DNA of 7,578 nt. Source: an uncultured Burkholderiales bacterium. GTDB taxonomy: Bacteria > Pseudomonadota > Gammaproteobacteria > Burkholderiales > Burkholderiaceae_C. This document shows, piece after piece, positions 1 to 6,622 of the stretch (its first letter is position 1; each line of letters opens with the position of its first letter). The notes beneath the pieces were generated by a model that saw only the letters and a list, made by a program, of their open reading frames with translations, did not search any database and was not told the origin of the DNA. The translations under genes were made by a program, and so were the position numbers. The stretch covers positions 1 to 7,578 of the forward strand of contig CAJBHE010000121.1 of NCBI GenBank assembly GCA_903952885.1. The letters run 5' to 3'.

Positions 1-780
1 TCCCATGCGTAAGCAGCGCCAAGCGATGCGAATGAGGTCTGGTTTTTTAAGCGTCGGACGAGCGAGTTGCTTGTTGTCTAAGGTTTCAGTTCGGGCATCG
101 AGTTTGTCCAAGATGCATAAGCCGCCTTGCACCACCGCACGCAGCTCCCAGCCTGCTCTCCCTTTGACGCGACGAGGCAAGGGCGCGCCTTGCATCATCA
201 GCTCGCGCGCAAAGCGCAGTTCCTGCGCGAGTGTGTGGCCCTGTGGCAAATAGTCGCGGCCCCTGCGCAAGTCTTCGGATCTGTCTTGCCAAAAATTGAT
301 GAGTTGCAAGGCGGTGCAAATGGCGTCGCTTTGCGCGAGGGACAGTGCGTCAACCACGCCATACAAATGCAGCATCAAGCGTCCCACCGGGTTGGCGGAG
401 CGGCGGCAGTAGTCCAGCAACTCGGAGCGGTGGCGATAGCCTTGGCCCACGCTGGTGTACACCACGTCTTGCTCAAAGGCATCGAGCAAATCCAACAGGG
501 GTTGCGGAGGTAATTGGTGTTGCTCAACCGTCCTTTGCAGCGGACCAAAGACGTTTGGCCAGCGGATGCTGGGTGTTTCGCTGTGATTCAGGCAGTTGTT
601 AAGGTCTGCGCGGTACTCACCTAAAGCCTCGAGGCGGTGGTGCGCAGGGTCGTGGCCTTCGTCGGCCAAATCATCGGCTGTGCGGGCAAAGTGGTACAGC
701 GCCGCTACAGCAGGGCGCAAACGTTTGGGGCATAGCCAAGATGCGACGGGAAAATTTTCGTAGTGCTCGATGCTTGACAT
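1..780 (-). CDS. hpnC: HpnC-like hydroxysqualene synthase, C-terminus cut by window edge
   Basis: A leftward reading frame opens at ATG 780-778 and stays open for 260 codons to base 1, so the C-terminus lies outside the window. Seen: the start reads MSSIEHYENFPVASW, followed by FARTADDLADEG (residues 31-42), the first Asp-rich Mg-diphosphate motif (D36, D37, D40). Next are SANPVGRLMLHLY (128-140) and NFWQDRSED (162-170), the second motif (D166, D170), then GRDYLP (174-179). Known: these are hallmarks of the squalene/phytoene synthase family, and the HYENFPVAS opening with NFWQD fits HpnC, which converts presqualene diphosphate to hydroxysqualene on the way to squalene and hopanoids. Partners HpnD and HpnE are not in view and would be expected further left if the usual cluster exists. 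The family is usually about 270-300 residues, so only a short tail is missing. No good Shine-Dalgarno precedes the ATG; an in-frame TTG ten codons upstream is possible but less like the family. A different family member is the main alternative. Confidence 0.86.
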   Translation of the reverse strand, partial: MSSIEHYENFPVASWLCPKRLRPAVAALYHFARTADDLADEGHDPAHHRLEALGEYRADLNNCLNHSETPSIRWPNVFGPLQRTVEQHQLPPQPLLDLLDAFEQDVVYTSVGQGYRHRSELLDYCRRSANPVGRLMLHLYGVVDALSLAQSDAICTALQLINFWQDRSEDLRRGRDYLPQGHTLAQELRFARELMMQGAPLPRRVKGRAGWELRAVVQGGLCILDKLDARTETLDNKQLARPTLKKPDLIRIAWRCLRMG

Positions 781-873
781 AAGCGCTGAATTGTCGCTCG
801 CCCTTGTCAACGCAAGATGAATTGAGATCAGCTACATTAATAACCAATCAGTCATTAATAAAGTCAGTACTTT
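781..873. promoter_or_regulatory. Divergent intergenic region between hpnC-like gene and efflux operon
   Basis: This 93-bp stretch separates two divergent start codons and must hold the promoters for both directions unless they lie inside the genes. The half nearer the efflux operon is AT-rich and carries a dyad at 836-859. A perfect TTGACA lies on the minus strand (805-810), but no acceptable -10 element sits 16-18 bp downstream of it. On the plus strand TTGAGA (822-827) likewise lacks a good partner. I therefore call the region but no individual promoter. Confidence 0.5.
836..859. promoter_or_regulatory. Candidate repressor operator (imperfect 24-bp dyad)
   Basis: ATTAAT at 836-841 is mirrored by ATTAAT at 854-859. 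Between them AC (843-844) mirrors GT (851-852) around a central AT (847-848). Nine of the 12 half-site positions are complementary. The site ends 14 bp before the adaptor start codon, where a bound repressor would block initiation. Known: RND operons are often controlled by TetR- or MarR-type repressors binding such dyads. Inferred: this is the operator. No regulator gene is in the window, and ATTAAT is itself palindromic, which inflates the apparent symmetry. Confidence 0.4.
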
Positions 874-1962
874 ATGTTGTATCAAAATTTACGCTCGCGA
901 CGCCTTTCAATCTTGGTTTTCATGGCCCTCACATTAGCTGCTTGCGGTAAGGGACAGGTACCACTTGAGCCTGTTCGCGCAGTCAAAGTGTTAACCGTTG
1001 GCGAATCGACTGCCACGACAGACTTAGAATTTTCAGGCGAGGTGCGTGCGCGTATTGAGTCCAATCTTGGCTTTCGTGTCGCGGGCAAAGTGCTTAGTCG
1101 TCCCGCAGAAATTGGCCAGCGCGTGAAAGCCGGCCAGTTGTTGGCTCAAGTTGACCCGCAAGACTATCGCGCAAGCGCCGATGCGGCCGAGGCGCAACTG
1201 GTGGCTGCTCAGATCAACCGCGATGTGGCGGGTGCAGACTTCAAGCGTTACCAAGATTTACATGTGCAAGGCTTCATCAGCATCGCCGAGTTACAGCGCC
1301 GCGAGTCGGCGTACATTTCAGCGCAAGCACAATGGAAGCAAGCCCAAGCACAAAGTTCCGTGCAGGGTAACCAATCGGGTTATACCCGTTTGTTGGCGGA
1401 CGGAGCGGGCATCGTGACCTCTGTGGATGCCAGTGCAGGCCAAGTCGTAGCCGCAGGCCAGCCCGTGGTTCGTTTGGCCTTGGATGGTCCACGCGATGTG
1501 GTGTTTTCCGTACCCGAAGACAAACTGGGCATGTTGAAAACCGGCGATAAAGTGAAGGTGCGTCAGTGGGTGGATGGCCAAGTGTTAGAAGCCGTTGTGC
1601 GCGATGTGTCAGCCAGTGCTGACTCGGTCACGCGCACCTTTGTGGCCAAAGCCGCATTGCCCAAAGATGCTGCCCCTGTGTTGGGCTCTACCGTCACAGT
1701 CAGTTTAGGCCTTGGTAAAAATGTTGCCAAAACTCTCAAGCTTCCTACCAGCGCTTTGCGCTTGGAAGCAGGCACTACCTCCGTATGGCTGCTAGACCCA
1801 AACACCATGACGGTCAAGGCCCAAGCCATTGAGGTCAACACTGCAGAAGGTAATGACGCGGTGGTGACTTCTGGTCTACAAAATGGCGACCAAGTGGTTT
1901 TATCTGGCGTGCATGTGTTGAACGCAGGCCAAAAAGTGTCGGTATTTGGCGCTGCGAAATGA
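874..1962 (+). CDS. RND efflux periplasmic adaptor (membrane fusion) lipoprotein
   Basis: This 362-residue protein is the adaptor of a tripartite efflux pump, bridging the inner-membrane permease encoded next and an outer-membrane channel. Seen: a lipoprotein signal peptide with basic residues R7, R9 and R10, a hydrophobic stretch and lipobox LAAC, giving lipidated Cys24. The first lipoyl half-motif spans about 62-94 (NLGFRVAGKV, GQRVKAGQLLAQVD). An alpha-helical hairpin rich in Ala and Gln covers about 97-165. The second lipoyl half is about 168-203 (DGAGIVTSVDASAGQVVAAGQPVVRL), followed by a beta-barrel (about 206-285) and a membrane-proximal domain to the end. The hairpin is short compared with AcrA. 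ATG 874 is chosen because it gives a normal signal peptide; only weak Shine-Dalgarno sequence precedes it. The stop at 1960-1962 lies 7 bp before the permease ATG, so the two are almost certainly cotranscribed. Substrates cannot be deduced. Family confidence is high; the exact pump name is not recognised. Confidence 0.93.
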   Translation: MLYQNLRSRRLSILVFMALTLAACGKGQVPLEPVRAVKVLTVGESTATTDLEFSGEVRARIESNLGFRVAGKVLSRPAEIGQRVKAGQLLAQVDPQDYRASADAAEAQLVAAQINRDVAGADFKRYQDLHVQGFISIAELQRRESAYISAQAQWKQAQAQSSVQGNQSGYTRLLADGAGIVTSVDASAGQVVAAGQPVVRLALDGPRDVVFSVPEDKLGMLKTGDKVKVRQWVDGQVLEAVVRDVSASADSVTRTFVAKAALPKDAAPVLGSTVTVSLGLGKNVAKTLKLPTSALRLEAGTTSVWLLDPNTMTVKAQAIEVNTAEGNDAVVTSGLQNGDQVVLSGVHVLNAGQKVSVFGAAK

Positions 1963-1969
1963 GTTGAAG

Positions 1970-4900
1970 ATGGACGGCAAATTCAACCTTTCCAAATGGG
2001 CGCTGGATCATCCAGCGTTGACGCGCTACTTGATGGTGGTGCTGATGGTGCTGGGTGTGGCAGCCTACTTTCAGCTGGGTCAAGACGAAGACCCGCCTTT
2101 CACCTTCCGAGCGATGGTGGTGCGCACGTATTGGCCTGGAGCCACGGCGCAACAGGTGGCCGAGCAAGTCACTGACAAGTTGGAGCGCACTTTGCAAGAA
2201 GTGCCCTATGCCGACAAGATTCGCAGCTACTCCAAGCCGGGTGAATCGCAAATTATTTTTCAAATCAAAGACTCATCCAAGCCCGCCGACGTCCCCAATG
2301 TTTGGTACTCAGTGCGCAAGAAGATAGGCGATATCCGCTACACCTTGCCGCCTGGCGTGCAGGGGCCGTTTTTCAACGATGAATTTGGCGATGTTTTTGG
2401 GGTGATCTATGCACTCGATGCGCCAGGCTTTAACCCTGCTGAGGTGAAGAGGTTTGCCGATGACGTGCGTCAACAGCTGCTGCGGGTGCCTTACGTGGCC
2501 AAGGTCGAGCAGTTTGGTGTGCAGGATGAAAAAATCTTCATCGAAATTCCGCAAAAGCGTTTGGCCCAATTGGGCTTGGATGTGGGCACGGTGCTGGCAC
2601 AACTCAGCCAAGAAAACGCGGTTGAAAACGCCGGTGCTGTTCAAGCCCCACTGGATGTATTGCAAGTGCGCATAGGCGGTCAGTTTGAATCAGAAGCGCA
2701 GCTGCGTGGCATGCCGATTCGCGGCAGCTCGGGTCAGCAGACCAAGCTTGGCGACATTGCCACGGTGACGCGCGGCTACGCTGATCCTGCCACTGTCAAG
2801 GTGCATCACCAAGGTAAACCGGTCATTGCCCTGGGCGTGTCAATGGCCAAAGGCGGCGACATCATTGCGCTGGGCAAAGCTTTGGAAGTCGCAACCACGC
2901 GCATTGAGAAAACATTACCCGTTGGTGTGAGCTTGCTCAAAGTGCAAGACCAACCCAAGGCGGTACAAAAATCAGTAGGTGAATTTGTGAGCGTGCTGAT
3001 TGAAGCCGTGCTGATTGTGTTAGCGGTCAGCTTTGTGGCTTTGGGTTTGCATAAAGGTGGGCGCTATGGTTGGTATGTGGACATGCGCCCAGGCTGGGTG
3101 GTGGCTATCACGATTCCGCTGGTGTTGGCCATGACGTTTTTGGCCATGGATTACTGGGGCATCGGCCTTCATAAAATTTCCTTGGGCTCGCTCATCATCG
3201 CGTTGGGTCTGCTGGTGGACGACGCCATCATTGCGGTGGAGATGATGGTGCGCAAAATGGAAGAGGGCTACGACCGCGTTCGTGCTGCCACCTTTGCCTA
3301 TGAAGTCACTGCCATGCCCATGCTGACGGGCACGCTCATCACGGCTGCAGGCTTCTTGCCGATTGGCATGGCCAAGTCGACCGTGGGCGAGTACACCTAT
3401 GCCATCTTTGCGGTCACGGTGATTGCGTTGGTGCTGAGTTGGTGGGTTTCGGTGTATTTCGTGCCTTATTTGGGCACGTTGCTCTTAAAGGTGAAGCCGC
3501 AGGGTGAACATGGCGGCGACCACGAGCTGTTTGATGGCCCTTTCTATCGCCACTTCCGCACCGCAGTGACGTGGTGTGTGGAATACCGCTGGAAAGCCAT
3601 TGGCATCACCATTTTCATTTTTGCGTTGGGCATTGTGGGCATGGGCCGCGTGCAGCAACAGTTCTTCCCAGACTCCAGCCGCCCCGAAATTTTGGTGGAC
3701 TTGTGGTTCCCAGAAGGCACAGCCTTCAAGGCCAACGAAGCTGTGGCTCAGGCGGTGGAACAGCGCTTGCTCAAAGAGCAGGGCGTGCAAAGCGTGAGCA
3801 CTTGGATTGGCTCAGGCGTGCCACGTTTTTACTTGCCACTCGACCAAGTGTTTCCACAAACCAATGTCTCCCAAATCATTGTGATACCTGAGAGCTTGGA
3901 GCGTCGCGAGTCTTTGCGTTTGGCCTTGCCTACTTTGCTGGCGCAAGAGTTTCCAGAAGCACGTGCCCGTGTGAAGCTTCTGCCCAACGGGCCGCCCGTG
4001 CCGTATCCTGTGCAGTTTCGCGTAGTGGGGCCAAACCCCGAAGTGCTGCGCTTGCGTGCCGACGAGGTGAAAGCGCAAATGCGTTCCAGCACCAACACGC
4101 GTGGTGTGAACGACAATTGGAATGAAGCCATCAAAGTGGTACGCCTTGAGGTGGACCAGGCCAAAGCGATCAGCTTGGGGGTGACCAGTCAATCCATTGC
4201 TCAAGCCGTGCGCACCTTGTTGGTGGGATCGACGGTGGAACAGTTCCGGGAGGACAACAAACTGATCGACATCGTGTTGCGCCAACCTTTGAACGAGCGC
4301 GATGCCATCAGCGATTTGGCCAGTGCTTATGTGCCCACATCATCGGGTCGCATGATTGGGCTCACGCAAATCGTCAAGCCTGTCCTGTCTTGGGAGCCCG
4401 GTGTGATGTGGCGTGAGGGGCGTGAATACGCCATCACGGTGCAGTGCGACATCATCGAAGGTTTGCAGGGTGCTACGGTTACGCAGCAGCTTTTACCTGA
4501 ATTGAAGCAGCTTGAGGCCAAATGGCAAGAGACTGGCATGCAAAGTTACCGTATCGAAGTGGCAGGCGCTGTGGAGGAAAGCTCCAAGGGCTCCAGCTCC
4601 ATCTCTGCGGGCATGCCAGTGATGTTGTTCATTACCTTCACCTTGCTCATGCTTCAGCTGCACAGCTTTAGTCGAGCTTTGTTGGTGTTTCTCACGGGTC
4701 CGTTGGGCTTGGCAGGTGTGGCCGGCGCTTTGTTGGTGCTCAATCGCCCATTCGGCTTTGTGGCTTTGCTCGGAGTGATTGCATTGATGGGCATGATTCA
4801 GCGTAATTCGGTCATCTTGATTGACCAAATTGAACAGGACCGCGCCAATGGCATACCCGCTTGGGAGGCTATTGTGGAATCTGCCGTGCGACGTTTGCGT

Positions 4901-5089
4901 CCCATTGTGCTCACGGCAGCGGCTGCCGTTCTGGCCATGATTCCGCTCACACGCAGCGTGTTTTGGGGCCCCATGGCGGTCGCCATCATGGGCGGTCTGA
5001 TTGTGGCTACCGTGTTGACGCTTCTTGCGTTGCCAGCTATGTATGCCGCGTGGTTTAAGGTCGAAAAGCCGTCTAAAATGTCAAGCTGA
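1970..5089 (+). CDS. RND efflux permease, TriC/AcrB-type (HAE-like)
   Basis: This 1039-residue inner-membrane proton/substrate antiporter is the pump of the operon. Seen: TM1 at about 20-37 followed by QDEDPPFTFRAMVVRTYWPGA, typical of the subgroup that includes Pseudomonas TriC. There are two large periplasmic loops and a repeat of the layout after TM7 (about 543-562). TM4 contains ALGLLVDDAIIAVEMM with the proton-relay pair D417/D418. RLRPIVLT precedes TM11. In TM10 the position of AcrB Lys940 is Arg945, inside GMIQRNSVILIDQIE. Heavy-metal CzcA-type transporters are less likely given these motifs and the DD pair. ATG 1970 is preferred over an in-frame TTG at 1946: the TTG overlaps the adaptor gene, whereas the ATG has GAG 6 bp upstream and gives an N-terminus (MDGKFNLSKWAL) matching the family. 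An extra hydrophilic loop (361-375) lies between TM2 and TM3. No outer-membrane factor gene follows, so the pump probably recruits a channel encoded elsewhere. The substrate is unknown; drugs, detergents or biocides are plausible by family only. Confidence 0.95.
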   Translation: MDGKFNLSKWALDHPALTRYLMVVLMVLGVAAYFQLGQDEDPPFTFRAMVVRTYWPGATAQQVAEQVTDKLERTLQEVPYADKIRSYSKPGESQIIFQIKDSSKPADVPNVWYSVRKKIGDIRYTLPPGVQGPFFNDEFGDVFGVIYALDAPGFNPAEVKRFADDVRQQLLRVPYVAKVEQFGVQDEKIFIEIPQKRLAQLGLDVGTVLAQLSQENAVENAGAVQAPLDVLQVRIGGQFESEAQLRGMPIRGSSGQQTKLGDIATVTRGYADPATVKVHHQGKPVIALGVSMAKGGDIIALGKALEVATTRIEKTLPVGVSLLKVQDQPKAVQKSVGEFVSVLIEAVLIVLAVSFVALGLHKGGRYGWYVDMRPGWVVAITIPLVLAMTFLAMDYWGIGLHKISLGSLIIALGLLVDDAIIAVEMMVRKMEEGYDRVRAATFAYEVTAMPMLTGTLITAAGFLPIGMAKSTVGEYTYAIFAVTVIALVLSWWVSVYFVPYLGTLLLKVKPQGEHGGDHELFDGPFYRHFRTAVTWCVEYRWKAIGITIFIFALGIVGMGRVQQQFFPDSSRPEILVDLWFPEGTAFKANEAVAQAVEQRLLKEQGVQSVSTWIGSGVPRFYLPLDQVFPQTNVSQIIVIPESLERRESLRLALPTLLAQEFPEARARVKLLPNGPPVPYPVQFRVVGPNPEVLRLRADEVKAQMRSSTNTRGVNDNWNEAIKVVRLEVDQAKAISLGVTSQSIAQAVRTLLVGSTVEQFREDNKLIDIVLRQPLNERDAISDLASAYVPTSSGRMIGLTQIVKPVLSWEPGVMWREGREYAITVQCDIIEGLQGATVTQQLLPELKQLEAKWQETGMQSYRIEVAGAVEESSKGSSSISAGMPVMLFITFTLLMLQLHSFSRALLVFLTGPLGLAGVAGALLVLNRPFGFVALLGVIALMGMIQRNSVILIDQIEQDRANGIPAWEAIVESAVRRLRPIVLTAAAAVLAMIPLTRSVFWGPMAVAIMGGLIVATVLTLLALPAMYAAWFKVEKPSKMSS

Positions 5090-5095
5090 CCGATT

Positions 5096-5133
5096 TCAAA
5101 CGGGTGGTCTTTACAGGCCACCCGTTGTTATTT
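5096..5133 (+). terminator. Rho-independent terminator of the efflux operon
   Basis: Seven bases after the permease stop, AACGGGTGG (5099-5107) pairs perfectly with CCACCCGTT (5118-5126). The stem can extend inward by T-G, C-G and T-A pairs to a four-base loop (TTAC, 5111-5114), giving 12 bp in all. The following tract GTTATTT is only moderately T-rich. The position directly after the operon and before the tRNA supports termination, although some readthrough is possible. Confidence 0.75.
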
Positions 5134-5141
5134 AGATACCC

Positions 5142-5228
5142 GCGCGGGTGGCGAAATTGGTAGACGCACCAGGTTTAGGTCCTGACGTCCGCAAGGATGT
5201 GCGGGTTCGAGTCCCGCCCCGCGCACCA
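5142..5228 (+). tRNA. tRNA-Leu (anticodon UAG)
   Basis: This is an 87-nt class II tRNA. Acceptor GCGCGGG (5142-5148) pairs with CCCGCGC (5218-5224), followed by discriminator A and an encoded CCA (5226-5228). The D-arm contains GGCGAAATTGGTAGACGC, close to the E. coli Leu(UAG) species. The anticodon loop TTTAGGT (5174-5180) places TAG at 5176-5178, so it reads CUA and other CUN codons. The long variable arm (about 5186-5200) forms a short stem capped by GCAA, and the T-arm is GCGGG/CCCGC with TTCGAGT. The outermost anticodon-stem pair is a C5169/A5185 mismatch. The gene sits between the efflux terminator and tig and may share a transcript with tig. Confidence 0.97.
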
Positions 5229-5242
5229 TTTGATTGATAGCA

Positions 5243-5260
5243 AGCGGCCCAAAGGCCGCT
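5243..5260 (+). promoter_or_regulatory. Hairpin in the tRNA-Leu/tig spacer
   Basis: AGCGGCC (5243-5249) pairs perfectly with GGCCGCT (5254-5260) across a four-base loop, CAAA. No T tract follows, so it is a poor intrinsic terminator. It begins 14 nt after the tRNA CCA end. Inferred roles are protecting the tig mRNA 5' end after tRNA 3' processing, or a partial attenuator between tRNA and tig. Only the structure itself is supported. Confidence 0.4.
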
Positions 5261-5288
5261 GCTGACCATGCCAAATTAGGAGAAATAC

Positions 5289-6602
5289 ATGGCTGTGACT
5301 GTTGAGACTTTGGAAAAACTGGAACGCAAGATTACTTTGAGCTTGCCAGTGGATGTGATTACCAAAGAAGTGGATGTGCGCTTGAAGCGCGTGGCACGAC
5401 AAGTCAAGATTGATGGTTTCCGTCCAGGCAAAGTGCCTATGAACATCGTGGCCCAACGCTACGGTTACTCCACCCAGTTCGAAGTGATGAACGACAAAGT
5501 GGGCGAAGCTTTTGCTGTGGCCACCAATGAGGCCAAATTGCGTGTAGCCGGTCAACCCAGCATCACCGAAAAAGAAGGCGCTCCAGAGGGCCAAATGCAG
5601 TTCGATGCCATCTTTGAGGTATACCCCGAAGTGACATTTGCCGATATGGCCGCGTTGGAAGTTGAAACCGTGTCTGCCGACGTGACAGACGCTGCCATCG
5701 ACAAAACCATCGATATCTTGCGCAAGCAACGTCGTACTTTCGCCCAGCGTGGTTTGGACAGTGCGGCTCAAGACGGCGATCGCGTGACCATCGACTTCGA
5801 AGGCAAGATTGATGGCGAACCCTTCCAAGGCGGTAAAGCTGAAGATTTTCAGTATTTGCTTGGCGAAGGCCAGATGCTCAAAGAGTTTGAGGATGCCGTG
5901 CGCGGCATGAAGTCAGGCGAAAGCAAAACTTTCCCACTCAGCTTCCCAGCCGACTACCACGGCAAAGACGTGGCTGGTAAGCAATCTGACTTTTTGGTGA
6001 CGTTGAAGAAAGTCGAAGCCGCCAACTTGCCAGAAGTGACCGACGAGTTGGCCAAGTCTTTGGGTGTGGCTGAAGCCACCGTGGCGGGTTTGCGTGCTGA
6101 CATCAAGAAAAACTTAGAACGTGAAGTTAAGTTCCGTTTGTTGGGTCGTAATAAGCAGGCCGCTTTGGACGCTGTCGCGACCAAGGCCGAGCTTGACCTG
6201 CCTAAAGCCAGCGTGCAAGCTGAACTCGACCGCATGATCGAAGGCGCTCGCGCTGACCTCAAGCAGCGCGGCATCAAAGACGCTGACAAAGCACCTATCC
6301 CAGACGAGATCTTCCGTCCACAAGCTGAAAAGCGCGTGCGCATGGGCTTGGTGGTGGCCGACTTGGTTCGCGCCAACAACTTGCAAGCCACGGCTGAGCA
6401 AATCAAAGCACACATTGAAGAATTGGCCTCTAGCTACGAGAAGCCAGCCGACGTCGTGCGTTGGTACTACAGTGACATGACCCGTTTGGGCGAAGTGGAA
6501 GCCATCGTCATTGAAAATAACGTGACTGACTTCATCTTGTCTAAAGCCAAGGTCAACGCCAAAGCTATTTCGTTCGACGAATTGATGGGTCAGCAAGGCT
6601 GA
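5289..6602 (+). CDS. tig: Trigger factor, ribosome-associated chaperone/prolyl isomerase
   Basis: This 437-residue protein (E. coli 432) binds the ribosome near the exit tunnel and shields nascent chains. Seen: the N-terminal ribosome-binding domain carries the signature GFRPGKVP at residues 43-50, the same position as in E. coli. An FKBP-type peptidyl-prolyl isomerase domain spans about 158-248 (DGDRVTIDFEGKIDGEPFQGG, then LGEGQMLKEFEDAVRGMKSGE). The helical C-terminal chaperone domain follows from VTDELAKSLG and includes the arm segments. A strong AGGAGA (5278-5283) sits 5 bp before ATG 5289, which fixes the start. clpP begins 20 bp after the stop, and the tig-clpP-clpX order is widely conserved in Proteobacteria. 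Expression probably begins upstream of the tRNA or in the short spacer, where I see no convincing promoter. The gene appears intact and identity is secure. Confidence 0.98.
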   Translation: MAVTVETLEKLERKITLSLPVDVITKEVDVRLKRVARQVKIDGFRPGKVPMNIVAQRYGYSTQFEVMNDKVGEAFAVATNEAKLRVAGQPSITEKEGAPEGQMQFDAIFEVYPEVTFADMAALEVETVSADVTDAAIDKTIDILRKQRRTFAQRGLDSAAQDGDRVTIDFEGKIDGEPFQGGKAEDFQYLLGEGQMLKEFEDAVRGMKSGESKTFPLSFPADYHGKDVAGKQSDFLVTLKKVEAANLPEVTDELAKSLGVAEATVAGLRADIKKNLEREVKFRLLGRNKQAALDAVATKAELDLPKASVQAELDRMIEGARADLKQRGIKDADKAPIPDEIFRPQAEKRVRMGLVVADLVRANNLQATAEQIKAHIEELASSYEKPADVVRWYYSDMTRLGEVEAIVIENNVTDFILSKAKVNAKAISFDELMGQQG

Positions 6603-6622
6603 TTCACGCACAAGGAAACAAC

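Noticed and set aside
127..513. Rightward 128-codon reading frame
   Set aside because: It is antisense to the clearly conserved hpnC-like gene and its translation resembles no known protein.
782..810. TTGACA on the minus strand as the hpnC -35 element
   Set aside because: At 17-bp spacing the -10 position reads AGCGCT, which is not a credible -10 element.
1946..1969. Upstream TTG start for the permease adding eight residues
   Set aside because: It overlaps the adaptor gene's end, and ATG 1970 has GAG at good spacing and a family-like N-terminus.
3812..4285. Leftward 157-codon frame inside the permease gene
   Set aside because: The His/Gln-rich composition is that of an antisense shadow of an intact conserved gene.
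5142..5228. tRNA-Leu as an integration (att) site
   Set aside because: No integrase gene or duplicated tRNA 3' end is present, and core genes flank it on the right.
5243..5260. Spacer hairpin as an intrinsic terminator after the tRNA
   Set aside because: No T tract follows, so I list it only as a possible processing or regulatory hairpin.
5175..5828. Leftward 217-codon frame opposite tig
   Set aside because: It runs into the tRNA gene and is antisense to a secure tig; its length reflects tig codon bias.
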